NCBI GenBank assembly: GCA_015680905.1
Contig: CM027380.1
Coordinates: 10,930,001 to 10,994,000, forward strand
Direction of reading: 5' to 3'
Length of the DNA stretch: 64,000 nt
DNA from: Coptis chinensis
Taxonomy: Eukaryota > Streptophyta > Magnoliopsida > Ranunculales > Ranunculaceae
Shown: one piece after another, positions 48,291-59,432 of the stretch
Layout of the letters: each line of letters starts with the position of its first letter
Position numbering within the stretch: position 1 is the first letter of the stretch
Program-made: the position numbers and the translations under genes
Notes under the pieces: model-generated
Databases searched by the model: none
Seen by the model: only the letters and a program-made list of their open reading frames with translations
What the model was told of the DNA's origin: nothing

Positions 48291-48955
48291 AGATGGTGTC
48301 TTGCTATTACGCATTCTGGACTCTAGGCTCTCCAAGGATCTCCCTTCAGACCTTCAAAAGCTTCAATGCAATGTAAGTTCCAGTCTTATATATTCACTTC
48401 CATAAGTATATATAACCATCAATTTTTTTATTTAGTACTAATTAAGAGCCTTTGCTTAACATGTTTAACATCTAATTTGATTTCAAATACATGTATGAGA
48501 GGCATCCGTATTTTATAGTTCTCTAATAGATTCAGTAGAATCTAGAAAGAGAGTGTTTTGATCCAAAGATCAAACACTTTGGTTTTTTATTTTTGGATGG
48601 AAACTGAGTTGTCCCTTCACTTTGATATATATGAAATGTTCAGAGTAATATATGTAGCATTACATTGTTTGATAGGTGGCGTTTGAGGTCATGCAATTTA
48701 CCACACCAATTGTAGAACTTGGAAACAAAATGGCAGAAAGGATGAGGAGCAAGGGCACCTACATAGCTCTCCATCTACGCATGGGAAAGGATGTCTAGAC
48801 TAGAATGGGTTGCCTGGGCCGGCCCATAAGTATGATGAGATCATTAGCAGTGAGAGGAAGTTACAGTCTGAGCTCCTAACAACAAGATCAAACATGAGTT
48901 ATCATGACAGGAAACTTGCTGGGCTCTGCCCTTTGAATGCTATTGAGGTCACGAG
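48291..48955 (+). pseudogene. O-fucosyltransferase-family fragment (GT106-like), two exons
   Basis: Exon 48291-48372 encodes GVLLLRILDSRLSKDLPSDL then QKLQCN with a GTAAGT donor. Exon 48676-48955 (acceptor GATAG) encodes VAFEVMQFTTPIVELGNKMA, ERMRSKGTYIALHLRMGKDV, then in another frame YDEIISSERKLQSELLTTRS, NMSYHDRKLAGLCPLN and AIEVTR. This is the central part of plant O-fucosyltransferase-like proteins (Golgi glycosyltransferases of plant walls). HLRM is their conserved active-site region. A stop after GKDV and a shift break it, and the N- and C-terminal parts of the roughly 550-residue protein are missing. Confidence 0.85.
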
Positions 48956-51502
48956 GTACGGTTTGAAATATATTTTTTCTTTACGGTTTGCAACTTTGCA
49001 TTGCTCCAATTGTCATGGGATACTTTCATCTACACAATTAAACAGATGGAGCTGAAACGACACCTGTACTATATATCTCAAGAGTTGAAAGTGGTCCAGC
49101 TTAAAAAAAACAACTCAGGAAATACTGGAAAAACTTTATACTAAGTTACCATCAATTGATGTTGTCGCAGAATAAAACAGATGGAGCTAAAGCAACACCT
49201 GTACCATCAAAACATCTCAAAGCCCTCCATCTTAAAGAAGCAACTCCAAAAGTACCTGAAGAGCTTAAATCATTGATGAGCTTAAATCCTTGATACTCGG
49301 TCACCACCAACTGATGTAACAACAAGGCCTAAGTCTTCGCATAATCAAACTCATGCCACTATTAAGCAAATTTTAAGTGCACATTCTGCACGAGAATTGA
49401 TTGTCAACTGGATTGAAGGTCGAGGCAAGTATGTTGTTTGCGAAGCTATTATCAAAGAAGATGTGGTAAAGAAACCAATGAAACATTTTTTTTAGGAGTC
49501 TATTTTACGTGTTTGTTTCGGTAGGATGATTTTCTTTTGGTCGCCATGCCCCTAGAACATGGTGGCCCAAGTACACCCTTTTAATTAGAACATGGTGGTC
49601 ATTAAACCAAGTACACCCTTTTAATTATTAGATTCATATTTAGCCTTTAATTTTTATTTATTTTTATTTATGTATTGAAGTTTTCATGAATGCATTTTGG
49701 GTGTTGTTCTTTTCGATTTAAATTGGGCATATTGGATAATTGGAGTATAGATTTTGTGCTAATGAATCGATTATATTTGGATCTCAATATTGAGAAAGTG
49801 CATTGATTAACAGATTTTAATGAGCATTTTAAAGATGGGTTTAACCGGGTAATGTTAAATTAGATTAATTGAGTTGATTGGATGATTTTGTAACACTAAA
49901 TAGAATTAGTTCATCACAATCTGGATTGAAGCCAATGTATTTGGATTTTATTTTCCTCTGTTGGATGCTATTCTATTGTGTAATTTGTCCGAGCACTGAG
50001 AGAAGTTTGGCTCGGGTCTTTAGCTATTTATGTAGCAAATCCGGCCATGGGCCGGGCCAAATGGCTAGTGTTCCAAGCAAAGGAGTGAAAATATCAGAAA
50101 AAGAAAACAAGTCCAACATCGAGTGTAAGACCACTCCTTCGCTTATTTAGAATCCAAAATTTCTTCTTAATTTTAACAGGAGGGACTATGCTGTCTGATG
50201 AGATCTGTCAGATTGATCAAATTCAAGAAATCTCTGTGCATCTACTTTCAAGAAATGCACTCTTACAGTAATCTCTGTTTAGATTTCTTTATCATTAACA
50301 ATCACTTAATAACTTCACAACTAAGTTGGGTAACCCTTGTGCATTCAACTTGTATTCTTATTCATTTTATCTTTTTGGCACACATCAATCAATTTATATA
50401 GGTAATACAATAATAAATTCAATAAATAAATAAAAAAGAAAAAGAAAGAACAGTCGTATAAAAGAAATACAAACAATAGGAGTTCTCAGCCACTAGATTT
50501 AGGTATTCAAACTAAATTTCTCAACCATATTTACATGATATCCTAAATTTGGGAACTTTTTGAGTAGCTTAGATACCAATCTGTTTTAGAACACCTTGAA
50601 TTTTTCTCCATGCAAACTCCAGAATTCCTCATATTCGAGTCCAGAAGTTTCTGGGGAAAAAAATAGACCAGCCGGATAAACCAAATACACTGAGTTGCAG
50701 AAAAGCAAAGTCGGAATGGCGGAGGCCTCAGGTATTTGTTAAGGTATTTAAGAAACATTTTGAATATGAACCAAGGTGGCTGATGGCAAAGGAAGATTCA
50801 ACTCCAAAAGCTTGACAAATCAATAACAGGAATCTCCCTACACTCAAGTAATCTGCTCTAAAAAGAGCATCATGCCTACCAGGACTCTCCAGACCTTTTC
50901 CAACCTCAACTTTCTCGAATACTGAAAGATAACTGAAACTTCTTATCCGGTGCTTGTGCGTAAAAACCTTCTAGATTATGCGAAAAAGCAAGGTTTGTGA
51001 ATGTTAAATGATAAAATAGTTACTAGTATTTCAACAACAAAAGCATGATAAATATCAAAGATCAGAAAAGATCACTTTCTTTCCCGCAGGGTCACACATA
51101 ATAGATTATCATCGACTGTAACAAATACAGTTTTATATTCATGACCCTACACATCTGAAAATAGTAAAACATTGACCATCATAAAACCAAAAATTTAATT
51201 TAGCAGATAGAATATGCAATTCACCTCCAACAACCACCATTATTTTGTTCAAACACTTCTCCACCAATTAGAGGTAGTTGGGAGGGGCATGTTTCGATAT
51301 TGCTTTTCATTTGTCTATTTTATCTTTTAAAAGGATAAAATGGATGATTCAGCAATATCTGAATTCCAAGCCTGAATTTCCTTATTCACATAGAGAAAGA
51401 TGAACTCAATGATTGCATGACCAAGACTAAGAACAAACTGTTACAAAATTCAATTGAATACCTTCTATATTTCTTCAAAAATCAACAAATATACAGCCAG
51501 TA
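48956..51502. other. Intergenic, with a short imperfect direct repeat
   Basis: Two direct copies starting AAACAGATGGAGCT(G/A)AA lie at about 49043-49160 and 49174-49290. The second reads as a Lys-rich peptide (DGAKATPVPSKHLKALHLKE) I cannot assign. ATTGAAGGTCGAGGCAAGTA at about 49412 belongs to another unassigned coding-like piece. 49500-51502 is AT-rich and contains the 3' untranslated region and polyadenylation site of the kinase gene that ends at 51503. Confidence 0.4.
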
Positions 51503-54500
51503 TTAGCAAACGGTCCGACCATAACAAATTGAAGCAATGTAGAGATTTTTGGCCCATTTATCCTGCATAAAACAGTTGTTAATGGACAATGGCAGAAAAG
51601 ATTCACTGGGGTAAATAAAACAATAACTATGAAAAATAGCCAATCATTAAAATGAGATATTGATAAAAAAAAAGTTTCTACAACTAAATTTATCCTTCCC
51701 TTGCAAGGAAGAACTGATGATGATCCAACAGAAGTAATTTGTAGAGCAGGCACCTACCTTTACATGGGTGGTTGGAAAGGCAGATGTACGCAGAGTTTCT
51801 TGTGTTTCATCCATCAATTTACGTTTTGGCACACTCAATATGAAGGCAGCTTGATCAGTTGTAGCAGCTGTTGACGTTATCCGGTAACCATTCTCCCATC
51901 GCCGGTGGATACCTTCACTTGGGTACAGAAAATCAAGCTCCACAACCTAGTACCAACAGTCCAAGCAAAAGACAGCTAATTATTCGCTAATATTGAAAAG
52001 TTGTCAAGATAGTTACTCAACATCATAAATACTATATCTCCCTGCACAACTATTGATACCTGATCAGAATAACCAGAGTTCCTTGACATTACCACCCCCC
52101 AGCGGCTGCCAGCAGTTGTCATGGAAGTAACATGGAAACCTTCTTTCCATTTCTTATTAATCCATTTGAAAGGAAAAGATTCACTAACTTTATAGGACTG
52201 CTGTGTATAAGGAGTGCCTACAAAATCATATAGTGTCATGAGACAGAATGCATTGAGACCGTTGATGAAGACCAAAAAAAACTATTTGCACATGAAAGTA
52301 TGAAATCACTGTACTCATAAAAACTGTCAAGTCGTAGTTCAATATATATTTGGCAGAGTAACCCGGCTTGACTGATGGTTTAATAATCCAGTTCATGTGG
52401 CTGGACAAGTCAACCATCCAAGCAAGAGATAGTTCTAACCATTACTCCTTTTTCATACTGAAAGCTAGATGACCTCGTTAGCAGTTAGCACTGTCATTTT
52501 CTAAAAGATCTAAGCTACATTGCAAATGCTTGTGTGCGATGAAGGGGCATAATATTTGACTTATAATGCATCCTGAAACTGACTGTGTGTGCCCTTAGAT
52601 GATTATCGATATACTAATTTCAGTGTGGTTAAATAGAAGACACAATAACAATGAGCATTTAACCATAGGAAGATGTTACACTCATAACAGGTTATAGAAG
52701 CAGACCAACCTTTGGACATAACAACCAAGGAACTCCCATTTACCGCACCAGCTATTGCACTGATGTAGTAATTCTTTTCCCATTGTTCCATTATCCAATC
52801 CTTACAAGAACCAAAGAAAAATTAGTAAGTAGTTGCAACAATTTATTACAAAAATATGCAACTGAGTACCGCTATTGAACCCAACCTTATGCAGAAAGAC
52901 AGGAGACAATTCGTAAACCTGGGAACCAAAACTTGTCCCAGCATCCATGATAAGGGCCCAAAAATTTCCTTGGGAGGCTACACAACTGATTTGTAAACCA
53001 TCCTCAATGCCCTTCTCTACATGCTGGCGAAGCCTTGTATCTGCTACATTGTAGTGATATCTATACATGTACAATAAAAAATTCAGTATCCACACACACA
53101 CAGACTTCTCAAATAACTTGCCATGTATTTTTCCAGGTTATCTTAACTTCGTGAGAGAAAAGAAAAGAAAAAAAGAAGACCAATAGACAAGATTCATGTG
53201 ACAGGTAATTTTACAAAAATAAAAAAAAATAAGATTTAATTAGATTGCAACAAGCAATATCCTCAACATCCACATGAATCTGCATTAGATAAATATCCAT
53301 GGAAGAAGCATATAGACCAATTGACGAGAACAAGATCTTATCGTCTAGCACTGAGATTTAATGATTTAATTATTCAATCTTTTTTAGGCTGAACCCAACC
53401 TACAGCATACAGATGTTATATTAGTCAATTTCAGTAATTTAGAATACCCTCCAGGTAGCCATCACAACGCAAATCCACCAGTGTCTCAAAGAGACATCCC
53501 TAAGGCCCTTGCCGAAGTTCCCAAGATTATTTATAGTATCCACGAATTTTTAAATGTTTCAATTCATTCTTCAATCTTCATCTATAATATTAGATTATTA
53601 GTCAATTTCAGTCATCAAAAATGTTTATCTAAAAATAACAAAACATAAGTGAGAAGAAGTTTAGAATATATCACAAGAGTCATCATTTCTCATTTTTTTT
53701 TAAATGTTATCGGCACAACCAGTTAAAATTTTTGGTAACAAAAATGAAGATAAGCGTACATGATATTAATGCACTTGATAATATTGTTAGCCTTTACTAG
53801 TACATTACCCGAACTGATTGTATTAGACATGCCATTCGAAACGATATAACTACTTTCACGAAAGACAGAAAAGCAACTTCTAGTATTTTTCTTTTACGTT
53901 TTCCCTTTATTATTGTATTTGAGAATGGGAAAGATGTAACAGATTATAGCCAATCAATAGGCGTCACATTACAGAGAAACAAAGCAGAACAACAACAATA
54001 TCGTTAATCAAAATAGACATTTTCAACTGCATGACGACAAACGAGAAGACTAATCCCTAAAGCACAATTGTATGTGAAACAAAACTAAAGATAAAGTGAC
54101 CTAATCAGAGTAGCAAAAGCAATGGGCCATTTACCTTTGCTTCATGGGTCGACGTGCATTGTACACAGAAATCCACTGCGTAGCTGGACTTCCTATTCGT
54201 ATTTTTTTCTTAGGTTGGCCATCGTCTTCCAGATTTACAACCAACCTACCTCGCTTTTGTCCAACCTATTCAAACAAATCACCAAAAATTAAGCAACCTA
54301 AACACGAGATACATGAAATGTAAGAACTATTAAAACATTCAACCATCGTATAATGCACTTGTATTCGTAACCTTCAAAGCTCCGTCAATTCTAATTGGTC
54401 TCAAAGGTGCACATGGTTCTATCAGGGTATCAAAGAGTGTAATTAGCTTGGCATAGTTTGGTTCTTCATCAAATTTCATATTTGTCACCATCTCAAGAAA

Positions 54501-57434
54501 CTGCTTGAACGGAGGAGGACAATAACAACATAGCACGTCTGGAGAAGTAGCCATCTTTTTCTTAGAAACAAGAAAACTCTTGTTGTCTCCCTGCAATAAT
54601 ACAAATATTAGAACATGAAGAATATATGAGGGAAAAAAACCCAAATGCAAAAAGCTACTTATAGTATATGCCTAGTCTACTATTAAGATAAATCACCTGA
54701 TATCCTTGCCATGGTAACCTTCCCCTGATGAGAAATATTAATGTGTATGCCAAAGATTCAAGATCATCCCTTCTACTTCCTGTCCGACCTAAATGTGCAT
54801 GTACACTTGCGTATCTTACTGTTCCCCTGCCAATGAAAGAGGTTAATACAGTGAAGGAAATTAAGCTAGATGAACTTGAGAAATCAATGAAAACCTGAAG
54901 ATGTCGGGCCTCTGGTCATATTCAACGTGTTCACCGGAGGCAGTATCCTTCCATTTAGATGCTGTACCATAAAAGTATCAAAGAAACTATCAACACTAAC
55001 TATAAAAGGAAATTGAGGGAAATAAAAATACAGGATAAAGGTATAATTCTAAAAAAAAAAACTCCACAACATATTTCTAGTCTAATCAGTCTATTAATGA
55101 AAATGGACAACTTACCCAAACCTAGGTCAATAAGAAACAATTTCTTCGCATCTACAGTTCCAGGTTGACCAAGCAGAAAATTTTCTGGTTTCACATCTCC
55201 ATGCACAAACCTAAATAAGTAACCAAAGACTTCACCAATAAGGACAAGTAGGAAAAAAAAAATGAAAACAGACCAACACTAAAGGAATATTCTAAGGAGT
55301 TAACGATGCAAAACATGTCAGTAAGAGATACCCCTTCAAGTGAAGCTTCTCAAGAATCGATATTGCCTCTACAGCAATACACGCTACCATATTCGGCGAC
55401 ATCCTACAGCAAATATAAACATATTAAACAGGCCCAAAACCATATGCAGATAAAGATGAAAAGTTTAAGATTTTGATGCTCACGCCTGTCCAACAGAATT
55501 CCAAACATCCCAGAGACTAGGCCCAAGTATGTCCATTACCTGAATGAAAGCATATGTTTAGTTTCTCAAACTACAATAAATACCGCCAAAATAGAACACA
55601 AGATACAACTTTGACTAACCAGAATGTAGTAATCTCCTTGCCGACCCTTGTAATGAACCGATGGAATTCCATAACATCCATTGAGCATGCTTATATTGTA
55701 AAGAAAAGAATCAGATATTGCACTTAAGATAGCTAAGTGAAAGTTATATAGGAAGCCAAATAGGGATTGATTGCAAGATGCTTACTTGTAGACCTGCCAT
55801 TCATATGGAGGACCATAATTGCAACCCTTACTACTACGATGCTCCAATTTTAGTGCCACCTATAGCAAAATATTGCATCATAAATCACATAATTCAGGCA
55901 TATAGGTCCTTAAGAACACAAGATCTAAAAGTTTTATCTAAAAGACATATACCTCAAAAGCATCTGGTCCAGAGCGTTCTGTACCCCCAGTCGCCCTTCT
56001 ACCAACATAGACTTGACCAAAACCACCTTTGCCCAGCTTCCTCTCGACTTTATATGTAGGAGAACCACCCACTTGTACCTGAACCAATGAATAAGAACTC
56101 TGTTTAGGGAGGTCTGCCCCATAAGTTTGCAACAATGTAAAGATTTCAAAAACAGCAGCTGACTGGCTGAGATTATACAGTAACAGGCTGTCCAGACTCT
56201 AGATAACGAACAATTTGGAAGTCAATAGCTAAAAAAAACAACACATCGTTCCATCGTCAACCTATGCTACGGCGTTTGTATTTTCCATTTGAAGGAAAAT
56301 CCGCAAAAGTTTCTGGGTACATAGTCAACTTCCGTAAATTAATTCGTGGATATGGGATCCATTGATACGAAACTTCATAAAAATCTTTACTTCCCACCAT
56401 TCAAATTAGAAAAAACGCTACTTCATATAGCAGTTTAAGAAAGCCGTTACCTCAGACCACGACTCACGAGTAAGACCTACATTTACAATTTGTAAAATTA
56501 CGGGACTTCTATTAAAGTAAAAGTTAAATACATATTTGTTTTGAAAATTTTCTCTTTTTAAGAATAAAAAGGGAACGTGCAAAAAAATTGAATAAATGAT
56601 TTGATAACGTTCTGAAGTTTTACTGTATACAACTGTATATGGTATATAGTATATATTAAAAATTGTACCGAAAAGGAAATACATTCACAACATATGTTGT
56701 TACAGCATGATGTTCTGAAGTTTTACTGTATACAACTGTATATGGTATATAGTATATAGTATATAGTAAAAATTGTACCGAAAAGGAAATACATTCACAA
56801 CATATGTTGTTACAGCATGATGCTTACAAATATGATGCCAACAAGGCAACAATAAGAATCAACTATCAAGAAAGGTACAAGTATAACAACGCCATTGAAA
56901 TAGTAAATAACTAAAGACCCAAATCAACATAACCCAAACAATTAGTTTATTTCATTGGTAGTATAATGAATAGAAGCTAAGAAAAAACAATTACAAAAAG
57001 ATAAAAAGTAACTGTATACCTTCTCAGGAACAGGGGTACTGGTTGGGTCTTCTTCACCGCCCACTAATTTCTCGGCACTCCTCCCTTCCACTACTTGGTC
57101 TTTATCTCCTACTACCTCTGCTAGATTCAAAGCTGGTCCTTCTGCACCTCCAGCAGCAGCTTCTGGAAGAACTTCACGAGGAATCTCAGGTTCGATCTAG
57201 ACCAACCAGCCTAACTCCCCTACCTCTGCCAGCAGCAGTCGGCCTTGCTGGTGTTGCTGAAGGCCCTCTCCTCACAGCTGTAGCATTGCCACCCCTTCCT
57301 CTTCCAACACCACCACCCCTTCTTCTGTTCTGAGTAGGCTGGACTAAATTTTCTGCTTGATCAGAAGGCTGAATATCATCAAGTTTTTGGGATCTTAATC
57401 TAGCTTGCCTAACTCCACTTCTCAACTCTGGCAT
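51503..57434 (-). CDS. MLK: MUT9-like / casein-kinase-1-like protein kinase, 16 exons
   Basis: Nuclear Ser/Thr kinase of the plant MLK/PPK family, known to phosphorylate histones and photomorphogenesis regulators (PIF3, CRY2). CDS exons: 57434-57020, 56078-55953, 55859-55786, 55689-55620, 55539-55484, 55403-55332, 55210-55116, 54961-54895, 54826-54697, 54590-54372, 54265-54135, 53060-52886, 52800-52710, 52217-52060, 51946-51758 and 51562-51503; all introns GT-AG. About 708 residues, normal for the family. The N-terminus is Arg/Gly-rich ([10 protein letters not shown]). The kinase domain has [22 protein letters not shown], catalytic Asp in [13 protein letters not shown], and LIDLGLAS in place of DFG. 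The C-terminal half has [36 protein letters not shown] and [12 protein letters not shown] at the end. One extra base at about 57191-57200 shifts the frame in exon 1; all later exons join in frame. It is an assembly error or a recent break. Confidence 0.9.
56609..56821. repeat. Tandem duplication in intron 1 of the kinase gene
   Basis: A block of 103-110 bp from GTTCTGAAGTTTTACTGTAT to GTTGTTACAGCATGAT occurs twice head to tail (56609-56711, 56712-56821). The copies are nearly identical, differing mainly in the number of TATAGTA repeats. Confidence 0.92.
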
Positions 57435-59432
57435 TATTTCCCCATGCAAATTACACCCGCACCAAATTCCAGTGAATCCCTACACGTCTTCTGCAACAAA
57501 ACATCATAATCAAGACATAAAATCACATTGCGTGATGAACAAAAAAAAAATAACACCTAAACACATAAAAGACTGATCAAGAAATCCAATTATTCAACAG
57601 GCAATTGGAATTTTATATTAGACTTCCGCAACAACTATGTGTTCAATGTAAAACTATATCCAGCCTAATTTTGCAATAACAAATAAGAAGAATCAAATAC
57701 CACCAAACTAATTTTACTCCAATGCAAACACACAAACTATTAACTAACAATCACACCATTAAACAATACTAATTCTAAACAAACATATTGATCTTATTCC
57801 ACACAACTCAAATCAAATCTTACTAATACACCAATAAATAAAAAACGTTGTTAAACAATCTAACTACAGATCATCATCAAACATCAATCTAACTACAGAA
57901 TCAATAACATATAAAAACAAAGTCAGAGATTCGTCACCTTAAAACAAAGAGATACAACACGATCAAGTGATTTATAGTTGGAATAATGATCGGTTACTGA
58001 TTCTTTCAGCAATGGTGAAGATAATAAACGTTTTTTTTTTTTTTTGTGTGTATGAAAAAAATTTGAGAGAAAAGTTTTTGAGGTGAAGGAAATAAATTGA
58101 GTTTTGTGTTGTTGTTGTGACTTGTGTTTGTTGTGTGTGTGTGTCAGATGTTGGTAATATAGGAGGAAAAAAAAAAGGTTATTTAGAATTTTTATTTATT
58201 TAGAAATCAAAATGTGGCCTTGTAAAATACCTCTGGATATATATTTTTTTTTTTTCATGAAACTTTTATTGAATGACTATCTTGTCCCTGGATTTTTATA
58301 ATTTTACTGACAAATTTTGTTTTGCCTACCTTGTTTTATGGGGTCCGTATGTGGAATTGTGGATTTATTAATTCCTTTTTGTGGAGATTTTGTGTCCCCA
58401 TTAAGTTTCGGAACTCATTGCGACACGGTCTATGAATGTTTTGTATTGACATGACGCATACTATCAATGTTTCTGTAGAACTAATTAATGATACTTAAAA
58501 AGAAGGTTATTAGTTGTTGTTAACAGAGGCAGCGAGGAGAGAACAAAGATTCTTTTCTTTGATCAGCCTTTTTTTCCTTTTCAAATTTAGATTTTTGTAT
58601 GCTATGAGATTATTATTATTGTCAATGAATGCAATGATTCTACGAACGACTGGACTGAAATTTTGCTGGCTCTAGCTGCCCTGAGAATATTCTCGTAGAG
58701 AAAAATAAGAGTCTGCAAACCGTTGGATGTGTAATCCAATGGTTAGAAAATCAAAAAAAAAAAATGAGAAAAAAATGAGAAAATATTGTATTTCTAAACC
58801 GTTGGATCACATATCTAACAGTCGCGGACCTCGTCTCTATGAGGACATTCTTGGAATAGACAACCTCAATTTTGCTAAGTCTGTTAAGACGTACTTGCTG
58901 AAATTTTGATGTAGAATGATGTAGCCACAGCACAATTTGGAACTTGTGTATGAGTTTTGATTAGCATCAAAAGAGGCTCCTAAACCACTGGACAAAATTC
59001 TCGTACCTCCTAGACATGAATAAAAGGGTGCAAATACCTGGATCATGTGACTTGCATGTGTGTGTTTAACACAAGGCTGGAAAGAGCATGAGTCATGTGA
59101 TTTAACATGTTGTCAGATCACATAGGCCCAATGGAGGCCCAAACACCTAACAGACTTACCCGCGACCTGAATATGGATAATGACCAAACCCGACCCATTT
59201 ATAGCCAAAAAAACGTAAGAAAATATTCGTGTGGCATAAAACCTCGGACACTGAACGTGTGGTTCTAAACAGTTTCCATGTTAAGAAATTTCTGTCATGG
59301 GCTTGCTTGAAGTATCAATATTTGAGAAAAATGCCAACACCTCTCACACTCACACTCAAATGAAGTGGTCAGCATTATTATAACTTTCGTTTCCAACACT
59401 ACCACGGTAACACACCCAGTACCACCACCTTC
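57435..59432. other. Divergent promoter region between the kinase and HNH genes
   Basis: The first 600 bp hold the kinase leader on the minus strand. A leader intron is likely: on that strand an acceptor TTGTTGCAG lies at about 57492 and a donor AAGGTGACG at about 57938, with transcription starting near 57990-58060 beside a long T-run. From about 58150 to 59432 is AT-rich promoter sequence for both genes. No conserved element is claimed. CTCTCACACTCACACTC at about 59342 could be part of the HNH gene's leader. Confidence 0.5.

Noticed and set aside
57043-57333. Plus-strand open frame rich in Leu and Pro
   Set aside because: It is the antisense of kinase exon 1, whose Gly/Arg-rich code reads as Pro/Leu on the other strand.
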